From positions 516,472-580,471 of the forward strand of contig CM054155.1 of the NCBI GenBank assembly GCA_028751875.1: a DNA stretch of 64,000 bases, in the 5' to 3' direction. Each line of letters starts with the position of its first letter. Position 1 is the first letter of the stretch. Positions 1 through 11,251 of the stretch are shown piece after piece. The translations under genes and the position numbers were made by a program. The notes under the pieces are model-generated. The model did not search any database, was not told the origin of the DNA, and was given only the letters and a program-made list of their open reading frames with translations. Origin of the DNA: Rapana venosa (Eukaryota > Mollusca > Gastropoda > Neogastropoda > Muricidae).

Positions 1-59
1 AAAAATCAAGATGGAGGTGGTGCCGATCTATCGCCTATGATTAATGAAGACAAAGTAGG

Positions 60-500
60 AAAAATGCAATCCTTTATTTCTTTCTTTATACCACTTTAAG
101 TCATGGCAGATTTCTTGGTGTGAAATTCAGGCTGCTCTTCCCGGGGAGACCACGTCGCCACAAGAACAGCGCCACCCTTTTTCTTCTTTTTCTTTTCCTG
201 TCTGCAACTGTATTTGTTTCCCTAGCAGAGTGGCTTTTTTCTACAGAATTTTGCCAGGGACAACTCTCTTGTTGCCATGGGGTTTTTTACGTGCTAAATA
301 ATTTTGTGTAACACACATGACCTCAGTTTAATGTCTCATCCAAAGGACTAGCACCCAGACCACCATTCATGGTCTAATGGATGGGGTGAAAGTTTTTTCC
401 CCCAAAGGGGACTGAACCACGCACACTTCCGACCCAGACTTCTCGTTTTGTAGACAGGTGTGTTATTTACCTCTAGACCACCAATCCACCTCTACCCCTC
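60..500 (-). mobile_element. tRNA-derived SINE (family S1)
   Basis: Read on the minus strand, the right end (about 425-495) has a tRNA-like head: an A-box-like TGGTCTAGAGG and a B-box-like GTGGTTCAGTCCC. The body contains the block GTGTGAAATTCAGGCTGCTC (plus strand, near 118-137) and ends in T/A-rich sequence near 60-100. A fragment of the same family lies at 56170-56270. I recognise this as a SINE type common in gastropods, from memory. The open frame at 120-311 is part of this element, not a gene. Confidence 0.7.
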
Positions 501-3500
501 TCTCCATTATCCTAATCTCCACCCCAGTAAACAAACACACACACACCGGCCATACTCCCCCGTTCCACTAAAAGACTGCATGACCATCAACACCACAGCG
601 GACTTGTTAGCTTCCAACACACAACTGGCACACAAGCCCTTTATTCATTTCATCTCTGACGTCACTGCTGGGTTTTTTTCTTCTGATCTTAGCACAACCA
701 GCTGCCTTTATACACCAGTAACTGAACTTCTAAACTGGAAATCTCCGCTGCAAAGAAAATCAAATAAAAACGATCTGCCACATACTAAAGCCAGAGAGCT
801 GTTACAACCAATTGACCAGTGCACAAAGTGCAGCACTTAATATCAACTGACAAGGTGATGAAGACAAAATCTTTTGTAATTGCCAGATTTAAACTCTGGC
901 CCTCTGTTTCTTTCTGTCACTGTTGTTTTCGTTTGCTTATTGGTTCTTTTATGGCATCCCTGGACTTCCACACTGCTCGCCATCTTGTTGTCAAAGTGAA
1001 GTGCAACGGTGGTATAAGGGAAACAATGGTTGGTCAAAGTTGAAGTGCCCAGCCAATCAGAAATATTGACATAAAATGGCTCTTGGTTTTGCTCTCATAT
1101 AGGCTCTCTATCTATCTATGGATACACACGGCAGCAACGATGCATCGCCCACCTGCTCTACACAAATGCGCCTTCCTTTGTTTTCTGTATCTAATGGAGC
1201 ATGCTGAGCAACATTTCTGGCCGTAAGGAAACAAAATGCGGGAATTCAGCAATGGGGCAGCCTAGAATCAACACTGTTTACATATATATTCAATCGTTTT
1301 TGTCCACCAAGAAGGAAGCTGCATTCTGACTTTGGGAACATGAGTTACAGGATCTTTAACGTGCATACTTGTTCTTCTGCATGTGCTTGTGTATGCATGT
1401 GTGTGTGTGTGTCTAAATATATATAAGACTGTGACTAAAGGTGGCCGTTCAATACCCTATGTTTGTCCATCAGTAATATCTGTTTTCCCTAACGCAGCTG
1501 TCTGATTGTTTTGTGTTTCCTACTTTCAGTAATGTTCATAGAGATACATAAAATAAAATCAAACACAATGTCCTTTACTTTAACCATCTTGACCCCGATC
1601 CGGCCGCAGCCGACAGTAATGGAGGCTGCCGCTAGATTCCAATACGACCGCAGCTGACAGTTGGTGCTGCCCACGTGGGCAGTACTTTTCCATCACACAC
1701 AGACCTTGTGGTTTTCACACTATGTGTCCGAAAATTGGTGGGGCAATGCAGGGAGGGTTTCAGAGGGTGCCAGTGATAAATTTAGACCACTAACATGCGT
1801 GTAGTGGGGAGGGAAGGAAGAAATAACAGCCAGCGACAGAACACTTTTCAATCTAGCAGGGTGGCAGGAAAAAAATGGCGTTTTCTTTGGTAGCAGACGA
1901 TTCATTGATTAGTGAGACGATTAATTGAATGTTGTTGTCTTGGAAGCAGAAACATTTGAACGAGAATTGTTAAGTGAGTTCGATATTAAACGCTTACGAG
2001 GAAGAGGAGGAAGGAAAGGCTGCAGTTAGGGAGAAGAGTGAGCCAGAAAATAACGTGCTACACGGCACATTCCTCACTTGTGCTACACACAGGACTGTGG
2101 AGAAATTTGACCTCCCGCCCGGTCCACAGCATAGACGCCTAAAAACGTGATGCCTTTAGACTGTTTTCTCATTATTACCATACTTTTGCTTTGAAACTGC
2201 AATGGCAGAAACGAATAGATATGCCGATAATGAAAACAGCAAAAAGGAAAATAAAATAGGTCTCCAGTCTGCCAAGGTTGACAGGTGACAGCAATGGGTA
2301 CACCCCCCACACATCCATAATTAGTGCATTTTGTGATGTGACGTGACCCTGTGCCACCACTACGACTACTTTAGAGACCACCAACATTAAAATTTTGTAG
2401 GATTACAGAAGTTCTGTGTTTGTTTCGAATTTGTCACACCTGTGCTGTGACACACACTGGTGACAGTGTGACAGTAATGTACAATAATACACTTCTGTAC
2501 ACTTAACAAACATGTGGTAGCACACGCAAATATGAACTGCAGTATAAAGGTCACATGTTGATTGAATATGACTTGTTTTCAAAAGAAAAAATAGTTAAAC
2601 AAAACTTGTCTCCTCGAGACAGACCATAAAACAGGTGCTATGGGGACATTGTGTGACATATCTTTGAAGTACTATTGCACATAACTATTGGTAAACACAT
2701 CAGCTGGATATCAGTTCCTTATGCGGCACTAACATGCATGAACTATTGTCAAATCCATGCAGGATTTGCTGTTTTATCATATATACCATACTTTTACCTG
2801 TGATTGGTGACAAATAAGGTGACAATGACAAGACATCTGGTGACCAGACACATAAACTTGCGCCTAAATGCAAGTACAAAGACATACCTAGCTTGTGACA
2901 AAATTTCAGCTTGATAGCTTGTCATGCACACACACAATTGTCTTAGGAGTAAAGTAAGTCAGTTGGGGATAGAAAACCTGCAAAGAATCCAAAATCTACA
3001 GGCAGTTTAGCTTTGTAGAATCCAACAAAAGAGGGTTAAGAAAATAATAATAATAAATGCCCCGAAATGCTCAAATATTTGCAACCGGAAGTTGACAGTG
3101 TATTGACATGGTTGGTTTGAACTTGCATTGTGATTCACAAACACATTCCCTGTATCCAAAACATGTAAAATCGGTTAAAATGATAATCAGGGAATGTTTC
3201 TACACAGAAGTGAGCTTCCCACAACACATAAGTTGATAAAAAATAATCTACAAAATTTTGTTCGACAGTTGTTATGCCAGATGTCCACAATATTATTGGG
3301 ATGTGTAATCATCTGTACTGAATCTCTTTGTGTCCCAGTCCATGTTTTTACACTCCTGCTAGTCTAAATCACCTGTTTTAAGAATGACTAGGTTTTGTTC
3401 ATCTCTAATTTCTGTTTAAAGACTGAAAAATGGAAAATTGTATCTTTCATCTAAAATGCATGTCCATTCATAACAACAGTGGACCTGAGAGATTGTAAAT

Positions 3501-3689
3501 GTCCCAGCCTTAATTCACCAGACACCATTGAGAGTCATACAGGTCTGTGACTTCATGGGCCCACGGGACTAAAGTTGAATGGTCTTTCAACTCAGCTAGA
3601 GCATAGATCTGTCAAAATAAAAGTCATAATAATAAATATCTATTCTAATCTTGTTTTATCTATAAAATACATGGCAACTGCTCTGCCCT
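501..3689. other. No gene seen; GPALPP1 intron or flank
   Basis: AT-rich unique sequence without a convincing exon on either strand. I looked on the minus strand for the conserved C-terminal part of GPALPP1, which should follow the exon at 3815-3988, and did not find it. It probably lies left of the window. A short GT run is near 1395-1415. Small open frames here have no recognisable domains or splice context. Confidence 0.5.
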
Positions 3690-3780
3690 AAAACACACAC
3701 ACAAACACATTCACACACATACACACACACGCACATGCACACACACACACACACACGCAAGCACGAACGCACACACGCAT
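3690..3780. repeat. (CA)n microsatellite
   Basis: Imperfect CA/CACG dinucleotide run ending about 35 bases before the low-coordinate edge of GPALPP1 exon 3, so it lies in the next GPALPP1 intron. Confidence 0.85.
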
Positions 3781-3814
3781 GCATGCACTGTTGTCAGTAA
3801 AGGGATTCTCTGAC

Positions 3815-3988
3815 CTTTTCCTTTCTCAGTTTATCTGCAGGGGTGTCTGTCCATTCAGAGCGATCTTTGTTGTCAGCCCCGGGGCCCTTGCTGAAGTGTC
3901 TGGTGGTCAGACCCATGTTTTTACCCATCTCGGGGGGCAGCTCCGTCATCCACTCTTCTCGCTTGCTAGGGCCAGGCTCTGCTTCTGC
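3815..3988 (-). CDS. GPALPP1: GPALPP1 coding exon 3 (start of the DUF3752 region)
   Basis: Exon of 174 bases (58 codons, phase 0 at both ends). The acceptor on the minus strand is GCTGTTTTCAG just above 3988; the donor is GAAAAG|GTCAGA at 3815/3814. The translation contains REEWMTELPPEM and later DRSEWTDTPADK. These match the block that opens the DUF3752 domain of animal GPALPP1 (KIAA1704/LSR7), a poorly characterised nuclear protein. It joins in frame to the exon at 8284-8570, which ends in phase 0. The family's remaining conserved C-terminus (roughly 110 residues) is not seen in 1-3814 and should lie off the left edge. The plus-strand open frame at 3779-4153 is an antisense shadow of this exon. 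Confidence 0.92.
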
Positions 3989-4189
3989 CTGAAAACAGCA
4001 TCAGGAATAAATTACAGTATTTACATCCCGGAATATATTTTATATCATGTTACACACTTCACTTCACTGCACAACGCACAAAATTTCATCTGCTTTGCTA
4101 CCCACAACTGTCTAAGTGGACACGGAAAAAAAGTCCACATCAGAAGATGCTAAAAAGAGGGAGAACTTACATGTTAGTTACGTGTCCAC

Positions 4190-4190
4190 A

Positions 4191-4231
<41 letters not shown>

Positions 4232-4232
4232 T
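4190..4232. repeat. (CT)n(CA)n microsatellite
   Basis: Pure CT run followed by a CA run, next to the head of a SINE on the minus strand. Confidence 0.85.
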
Positions 4233-4250
4233 CTCTCCCTAAAAGTCCTT

Positions 4251-4462
4251 CGGATAAGACTATAAACCAAGGCCCCGTGTGCGAATGCATGCAGAACATC
4301 TTGTGCACATGTTAAATCCTGTTCCGCTTTTTGTAAGAGTAGGCCATTGTGTGCCGGTGGGAACAGATGACAAAGTTTACAAAACTGCATTCACACAGGG
4401 ACTGGATGTAAAAAAGCAATAAGTGCTTATTCCATTATCCTTTATATAAAAGAATAAAATAA
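4251..4462 (-). mobile_element. SINE family S2, minus orientation
   Basis: On the minus strand this reads through the S2 hallmarks: GATAATGGAATAAGCACT near 4430-4447, then TTTGTAAACTTTGTCATCTG, then GGCCTACTCTTACAAAAAGC, then TATAGTCTTATCCGAAGGAC at the low-coordinate end. The same blocks recur at 6640-6815, 24825-25150, 39216-39305 and 43733-43940, so it is an interspersed repeat. Confidence 0.75.
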
Positions 4463-4822
4463 TTAAATAAAAAAACCACACATACACACACTCACACACT
4501 ATTTCAAGACAGATCCAAATATTTTTCAAAAACAATGTTTTGTCGTATCTCATCTGACACAAAACCTAAGACAGTATTTCACTCATTAACTAGTAGGGCC
4601 TACAATAAAAGAAAGGTACTGGAGATCACACAAAAATATCCTTCCCTTCTGAAATTCAGTGACTATCAGTATCACAGAAAGACAGGGTAGCAAGCAATTC
4701 ATTCTCTGTATTGATCATCTTAATGGTTTCTTTCTGCTTGTGTGTGTGCATGTGCATGTGCATGTGTGTGTATACATGTGTATTTTATTTTATTTCTTAA
4801 TTTACTCACTCATATGCTTTAA

Positions 4823-6450
4823 GCTCAGCTGCATTGAACAGGTGGTCTGAGTATTGTCAAGAACTGTACAACTACCCAATACAACCTGACGAGAGCATAA
4901 TAGAAGAGAAAGCAGCAACATCAAGAGCACCCTCGCCATTACCTATACTGAGGGAAGAAGTGGAAGAAGCCATACGACATACCAGCAGAGCTGCTCAAGC
5001 ATGGTGGCGAAACAGTCATCACACATGTTACAGCTATCTGTCAGAAGATTTGGGAGACAAAACAGTGGCCAACAGAATGGACACAATCACTCATCATACC
5101 CCTGCCCAAGAAGGGGAATTTACGCCAATGCCAAAACTATAGAACAATCAGCCTCATCAGCCACGCCAGCAAGATCATGCTCAAAGTTATTTTGATTCGA
5201 CTAAAGAAGGAGGCAGAAGAACACCTTGCAGAGGAACAAGCTGGGTTCAGGGCAGGCAGGAGCACAATCGAACAGATTTTTAACTGCCACATCCTGATGG
5301 AAAAACATCTTCAACATCAGAGAGACCTGTTCCACAACTTCATCGACTTCAAGAAGGCTTTCAACAGAGTATGGCACGAAGGCCTGTGGCAGGTCCTCAG
5401 AATATTTGGCATTGAAGAAGGACTAGTGCAAACCATTCAAGCACTATACAACACCACAAGCAGTGCAGTCCTGAACAATCAGGTCGGAGACTACTTCAAA
5501 ACCACAGTTGGGGTCCGACAAGGATATCTGTTATCTCCAGTCCTGTTTAATCTGTTCTTGGAAAACATTATGAGAGAGACCCTCCATGACTTCCACTCTA
5601 CCATCTCCATTGGCGGCAGACCCCTCAACAACTTGCGGTTTGCCGATGACATTGACCTCATGAGCGGAAGTAACACAGAGCTGCAAAATCTTACAACCAG
5701 ACTTGAGAACAGAGCTGGAGCATATGGGATGGAGGTGAGCTCGGAGAAAAGTAAAGTACTTGTGAACAGCACGAGCAACGCCACTGCTAAAATTTACATG
5801 AACGGCCAACAACTGGAGGAGGTAGACGTTTTTAAATACCTTGGCGCTACACTCACAAAGGACGGGCGATCGACGACAGAAATCAAAGTCAGAATAGCCA
5901 TGGCAACATCTTCCATGACAAAACTCACCACCATATGGAAAAGTAAAGAGATCAGTTTCCCAATCAAACTAAAGCTCTACAAAGCCCTAATTCAGACTAT
6001 CCTGCTGTACGGAAGTGAAACCTGGACATTGACTGCTGAAACAGCAAAGCGAGTCCAGTCATTTGAAACAAAATGCCATAGAAAACTGCTGGGCATATCC
6101 TGGAGAGAACGAAAGACCAATGAATTTTTCAAGAGTCAAATAACACGGCTGGCAGGTCCACAGGAACCCCTTCTCACCATCGTCAAAAAGAAAAAGCTGA
6201 CATGGTTCGGCCACGTCACCAGCCACAATACTCTGCCAAAAACAGTACTGCAGGGAACACTCGAAGGTGGCAGAAAGAGGGGAAGACAGAACAAGTCATG
6301 CATGGACAACATCAGAGAATGGACCAGGATGAATGATTCGGCACTACTGCGCAGAGCCGAGGACCGAGATGGATGGAGGAGGCTTACCACGGCATCGTCA
6401 TTCGTGTCTCCCCCACGACCGCCAAGGTCACGGGTCTGATGATGATGATG
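4823..6450 (+). mobile_element. 5'-truncated LINE with reverse transcriptase (RTE-like), ORF broken
   Basis: The coding frame starts truncated near 4834 (RWSEYCQELY block). It shifts near 4979-4982, where a short stretch before PAELL is missing, then stays open from 4982 to the stop at 6437-6439. Motifs in order are LPKKGNLRQCQNYRTISLIS, EEQAGFRAGRST, FIDFKKAFNRVWH, VGVRQGYLLSP, the catalytic FADDID (near 5639-5656), KYLGATL, ILLYGSETW, LTWFGHV and a basic GGRKRGRQ tail. The catalytic aspartates are intact. The element ends in a (GAT)n tail directly after the stop codon, as in RTE-type LINEs with almost no 3' UTR. It has lost any endonuclease part, so it is a dead-on-arrival copy. The clade assignment is inferred; the LINE identity is certain. 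It sits inside a SINE, flanked by the 9-bp repeat ATGCTTTAA at 4814-4822 and 6451-6459. Confidence 0.93.
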
Positions 6451-6620
6451 ATGCTTTAACTGTCCCTGTCTGCATGTGGTTTTGTAAATTTTGCCATGTG
6501 TTCCCACAAGCACAAATGGTCTACAGTCACTTCTGAAAGGTGGAACAGGATTTAATGAGTGCACAAGATGGTCTGTACAACTAAACAACACAATGACAAT
6601 GAATCTGAAACACAAAGGAC
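6451..6620 (+). mobile_element. Right half of SINE S2 split by the LINE
   Basis: Starts with the 9-bp target duplication and continues with the S2 middle (TGGTTTTGTAAATTTTGCCA near 6477-6496) and the AACAGGATTTAATG block. The missing left part (ACTCACTCATATGCTTT) is at about 4790-4822, on the other side of the LINE. Confidence 0.7.
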
Positions 6621-6639
6621 TGTGTGTGTGTGTTTTATT

Positions 6640-6850
6640 TTATTTTTATTTATTTATTTTAAGGATAATGGAATAAGCACTCACATGCTATTTTACATAC
6701 AGTCTCCGTGTGTATGCAGTTTTATAAATTTTGTCATCTGTTCCCACCCATACACAATGGCCTACTCTTCCGAAAAGCAGAACAGGTTTTAATATTGCGC
6801 AAGATGTTCTCCGTGCGCGCGCGCGTGTGTGTGTGTGTGTGTGTGAGTGT
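6640..6850 (+). mobile_element. SINE family S2 and GT-rich tail
   Basis: Contains GGATAATGGAATAAGCACTC, TTTATAAATTTTGTCATCTG and ATGGCCTACTCTTCCGAAAA in the S2 order, then breaks into a CG/GT microsatellite at about 6813-6850 instead of continuing into the tRNA-like part. Confidence 0.75.
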
Positions 6851-7104
6851 GTGAGCTGTGTGTTTTTCTGCACATGTCTGTGTGTGGAATACTGTGGATA
6901 TATATATATATGTGTGTATTGTTGATGGCTTTTCTTTGCTAAGGGATGAAAAGTCTATGGTTGGCAGATAGCTTACCATGACCATAGTAATTTTTTCATT
7001 ATGAAAGCAAAACATGTACATGTATACAAACCATATAAATGTTCTGTGTATGCTTATAGAATTACCCCTAACACAGTGCTAAAATTTGCAACCGTTTTTA
7101 ATTA

Positions 7105-7425
7105 AACAGGCCTAGAGATATGTATTAAATTTATGTTTTGTTTAAATCATCATCTTTCTACATTGATCAACTAAGGTTGGGTTTAAATTTTTGTTTTAAG
7201 TAAATCATATATTTTATGTGTGTGGATGAATAGCTCAGTGGTCAAGAGTCTGGAAAAGTGAGTGCTCTGACCACTGAGCTATCCCATCCACACACCCACA
7301 CATGATTTACTTTAAAAACAACAACAAAACCCCAACCTTAGTTGATCGATGTAGAAAGATGACGATTAAAAAAACCCATATAATAGTGATATAATTATAC
7401 ATATTAATACTATAATAGGCCTGTT
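7105..7425. repeat. Imperfect inverted repeat with a tRNA-like centre
   Basis: Arms of about 145-160 bases fold back around 7249-7264. The outer ends are AACAGGCCTA at 7105 and its near complement at 7415-7425. The inner 31 bases at 7218-7248 and 7265-7295 are nearly perfect complements and contain TAGCTCAGTGGT, which matches a tRNA A box. The similarity extends outward through AACTAAGGTTGGG and its complement. It could be a foldback/MITE-like element or two inverted SINE copies. No transposase is present. Confidence 0.8.
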
Positions 7426-7431
7426 CAATTG

Positions 7432-8255
7432 TCACTTGAAGCAAGCTAAAAACAGTTGACTGCCACAGACACAAGCTAAAAACAGTTGACTGCCACAGAC
7501 ACAAGCTAAAAACGGTTGACTGCCACAGACACAAACTGAAAACAGTTGACTGCCACATACACAAGCTGAAAACAGTTGACTGCCACAGACACAAGCTAAA
7601 AACAGTTGACTGCCACAGACACAAACTGAAAACAGTTGACTGCCACATACACAAGCTGAAAACAGTTGACTGCCACAGACACAAGCTAAAAACAGTTGAC
7701 TGCCACAGACACAAGCTAAAAACAGCTGACTGCCACAGACACAAGATGAAAACAGTTGACTCTGACTGCCACAGACACAAGCTGAAAACAGTTGACTCTG
7801 ACTGCCACAGACACAAGATGAAAACAATTGACTCTGACTGCCACAGACACAAGCTGAAAACAGTTGACTGCCACAGACACAAGCTAAAAACAGTTGATTG
7901 CCACAGACAAACTGAAAACAGTTGACTCTGACTGCCACAGACACAAGCTAAAAACAGTTGACTGCCACAGACACAAGCTGAAAACAGTTGACTGCCACAG
8001 ACACAAGCTAAAAACGGTTGACTGCCAGACACAGGCTGAAAACAGCTGACTGCCACAGACACAAGCTAAAAACAGTTGACTGCCACAGAAAACAAGCTGA
8101 AAACAGTTGACTTCCACAGACACAAGCTGAAAACAGTTGACTCTGACTGCTAGATACAAACTGAAAACAGTTGACTCTGACTGCCACAGACACAAGCTAA
8201 AAACAGTTGACTGCCACAGAAACAAGATGAAAACAGTTGACTCTGACTGCCATAG
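7432..8255. repeat. 30/36-bp minisatellite in a GPALPP1 intron
   Basis: About 26 tandem units of the type AAGCTGAAAACAGTTGACTG plus CCACAGACAC (30 bases). A 36-base variant carries an inserted CTCTGA after GTTGA. Variants (AAGCTA/AAACTG/AAGATG) are interspersed. The array stops about 28 bases from the GPALPP1 exon 2 donor. The Cys/Trp/Ser-rich minus-strand open frames covering it exist only because the unit length is a multiple of 3 and lacks stops. Confidence 0.95.
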
Positions 8256-8283
8256 AATCAAGCCGCTCAACAGACTCACTGAC

Positions 8284-8570
8284 CTTGACAGTCAGATGTT
8301 CCCTCATTCTGCGGGAGCGACGTTCAAATTCCTCAGCAGCCTGCACCACCTCATCCCCGGTGCTCATCTCTGACACCATGGGGCCAATCACCCCCAGGTC
8401 CTCACTGGTGCTGGCCTCTTCTGTCTGCGTGGATCCGGTCTCCACAGACACCATGGTGGAAGAACTCTCCTCCTTCCCTTCACTTTGCTCTGGGGAGTTG
8501 GCTGATTCTGTCAGGAATCCTGGGGGCAGTGTAGGTCCTATGGGCATGGTGGATCCCCGGGCAGGAGCCG
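8284..8570 (-). CDS. GPALPP1: GPALPP1 coding exon 2 (GPxLPP motif)
   Basis: Exon of 287 bases. The acceptor is TCTGTCTCTTGCAG immediately above 8570; the donor is GTCAAG|GTCAGTGAG at 8284/8283. It enters with two bases of a split codon and carries 95 full codons. The protein has IGPTLPPGFL near its start, a Ser/Thr/Glu-rich acidic middle, then LGVIGPM and EEFERRSRRMREHL. The last two correspond to the VIGPMP and EFEKRAQRMKEKL blocks that I recall ahead of the DUF3752 region in vertebrate GPALPP1. The single base left by exon 1 (G) plus CG makes Ala, so exon 1 can splice directly to this exon. The family's name motif is GPALPP; this copy has GPTLPP. Confidence 0.92.
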
Positions 8571-8699
8571 CTGCAAGAGACAGACCCAAAGATCAGTTTT
8601 CCTTCTTTACACTTACATTATCAACACAATAACAGCCCATGAAAATAACACACTGTATTAAAAAGACACATTTAAACATATTCCTCAACAGCTCATGGT

Positions 8700-9130
8700 A
8701 CTGACGTGACATACTGAACTCAACTGTCTCCATCGTCGCTGTCATCAGTAGGAGCTTCATGCAATGCACCAGGGTTTGTCATCTTTCTCTTTATGATAGT
8801 TTATCTGCTGAGTTCTATGATCTCCTGCAGCCCTCTAAGACACTGATCCCAGTGGTGATGGCAATCTAGGATGTTGGTGGTCTGCCTCTCTTCCTTATGC
8901 CCTCAACCTTACCTCAGAGAGCTGTCGTCATCAGATTTGTCTACAAGTGTGTTTCTATTTGCATGACCAACACATCTCAGTCCGCACTTATCAATTTCAG
9001 CCAATATTTGTCTTTGCGCCAAGAGTTCATTAAGAATGCATCTGAGTGATTCTGACCATTTGACTTTAACTAAGAAGTTGACAGTAGAATCACATTTTGG
9101 CTGTGTTTATTTATTTTGGTCTAGAGCTTT
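8700..9130 (-). mobile_element. Degraded LINE remnant
   Basis: On the minus strand, fragments in several frames resemble the C-terminal tail of a LINE reverse transcriptase: a KRGRPPTS-like block near 8870-8900 followed by a helical segment around 8800-8850. Stops and shifts are frequent. The assignment rests on a weak match and on the lack of any other explanation. Confidence 0.4.
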
Positions 9131-9164
9131 CCAATTCTCATGGTGTCCGCGTTCTGACCCACAT

Positions 9165-9167
9165 GCC

Positions 9168-9239
<72 letters not shown>

Positions 9240-9370
9240 GTATATTGTATATATATAAAATATTTAATATAATCTAAATATATATGTTATATATGTGTGT
9301 ATGTGTCACTGTGTGTGTGTGCATGTGTGTGTGCGTGCATATGTGAGTGCGTGCATGTGTGAGAGAGAAA
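9165..9370. repeat. (AT)n and (GT)n microsatellites
   Basis: A nearly pure AT run of about 65 bases near 9168-9235, an AT-rich stretch, then a GT/GC-T run to about 9362. Confidence 0.9.
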
Positions 9371-10740
9371 AAAAAAAATTTGTACCCAATAAAAGCATTA
9401 CAAAAGTATCCAGTTTTTCTGAGTGTTGTGAGTGTTCTTATCTATAAAAAAAAATGCTTGGTTAAACAACAACTTCAATGAAAAAGCAGTGAAGAAAATG
9501 CATGTGAACTGTTTACATGTGAAACCAACTGAGTAAACAAAACTTTTATAACTATAGATTTCATTTGCAAACTGTGATTCATAAAAAATAAACCATAAAG
9601 TTTTGATCTGCATGAACTTGTAGTGCGTTCATGTGTTTTCAAAACCATTTCTGTTAAAAATGCAGTATTACAATTTATATGATTAACACTATAACAGATC
9701 GGTAATAATTTCTGACAAACATTTAATTGAGGCAAGAGTTGACTGAATTATTGCATTTGGTTTTTTGATGTTTTGTCAAACATTTTGACATGTGCTTAAA
9801 ACAAACAAAAAAACACTAGTTACTAGAAACTATCTCAAATAAAATTATCCCCCCCCCCCCCCCCCCCAATTCACTGATATAATGGAAAAATCTTATGCGA
9901 GGTCAAGAATTATGAGAGCACTCCTCGATGACCTAGTTCTTCCTTCCATTTGGTCCCAGTCTAAGTAAAACTTGTGATCAACAATAAAACTAAAAGTTTT
10001 TAATTCTAAAATTATCAACATTCAATAGTTATTGCCTATAAATAAAAACACAGCATTTTCTTCTTCAAATTATGTGAGTGTAATGTGCTGTACACATTAA
10101 AAAATCTCTGCCGACAATCACAAGTTTGAAGCATCAGTCGGTTGACTCACTCGAGTCACTGGTCACCATTTTGGTCAGTCAGAGGAAGGGGAGTACTGTT
10201 TCGTATGCAAATGAGAGTGGGATGTCATCAATGGAATTAAACAATATTTGAAGTGAAAATTAATTAGGCCTTTATTCTTGAAAAAGCAAGCTTTCTTTCG
10301 GTGTTCTGGGAATTCCTGTACAATTGAATTAATAATGAAATTTCTACGACTTCCGCAAAGTGTTAGAATTTTTTTATTTTAAGGTATATTAATTACTAAA
10401 TCCCACCATATCCTCAGTTAGCAGGAAGTTTCTTCTTTAATGGATGGCATAAGCAAGGTTTTGAGGTGTTGATAGGCCCCCAAAATTGAGGGAAGATAAG
10501 CTCGAAAATTCATCGAGTCGCATTTCACGAGTGAGGCTCTGGCAGCATGCATTCTTCTTTATTACTAATAATAAAAAAATATAAAAATCATTGTTCACCA
10601 CCCACCCCATCTCCTGCAAAATAATATACCGACACTGACTATGCAGAAACTTAAGACCAATATATAAATTTTTTTTATATAAAGTTTTCTTTAATAAAAA
10701 AATTGTTTTCTCTGAAAAAATTTTGGGTGCAAAGGGGGTC
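9371..10740. other. No gene seen; intronic sequence with poly-C tract
   Basis: AT-rich sequence inside GPALPP1 intron 1. A C homopolymer of about 26 bases is at 9843-9868. No supported exon. Quality falls toward the right end, with growing A and T homopolymers. Confidence 0.6.
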
Positions 10741-11208
10741 AAATTGCCACTTCCACAACGCTTTCCCCCAGCAGGGCCGGGCCCAAACCCAGTAAACGCA
10801 ATGTTATGTTACTATTTTTAGCTTCATTTTTTTGTTGGGTTTTTCATTTTTCTTTTTTTTGTTAGATGCATTTTACAAAAATACTGTGCCCTAAAAACCT
10901 TTATCGGGAAAATCCCAGAAACCTTTATTTTTATTAATGAAAAAAGTTTCCAACAAAAATATATAAATTTAAAAAATATAAAATAAATAAACAATTAAAA
11001 TTATTTGGTAGCCAAAATGAGCAGCAAAAAAACCCCGTTGGGTTTTAAAAATATTTTTTTCAAAAAAAAAACCCCAAAATTTTTTTGGGAAAATTTTCAA
11101 ACTTTGAACCCTGTTTGCTTTTTTTTTAAAAATTGGGGGGGGGGGGGGGGGGGGGGGGGGGTGCCTGATGCGAAAAGTTTTGGGGGGGGGGGGGGGGGGA
11201 AAAAAAAA

Positions 11209-11251
<43 letters not shown>

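Noticed and set aside
7432..8255. CRISPR-like array of 30-base repeats
   Set aside because: Units are directly adjacent without unique spacers, and the genome is eukaryotic.
7307..8279. Long minus-strand Cys/Trp/Ser-rich repeat proteins
   Set aside because: They are translations of the 30/36-bp minisatellite; the unit length is a multiple of 3 and stop-free. No start context, domain or splice evidence.
9843..9868. Functional poly-C element
   Set aside because: A single C tract in intronic sequence of a genome whose homopolymer lengths are demonstrably unreliable here.
10755..10795. A GPALPP-like reading (GPALLGE) on the minus strand, possible extra GPALPP1 exon
   Set aside because: Low-quality sequence, no convincing splice sites, and exon 1 already joins exon 2 in phase without it.
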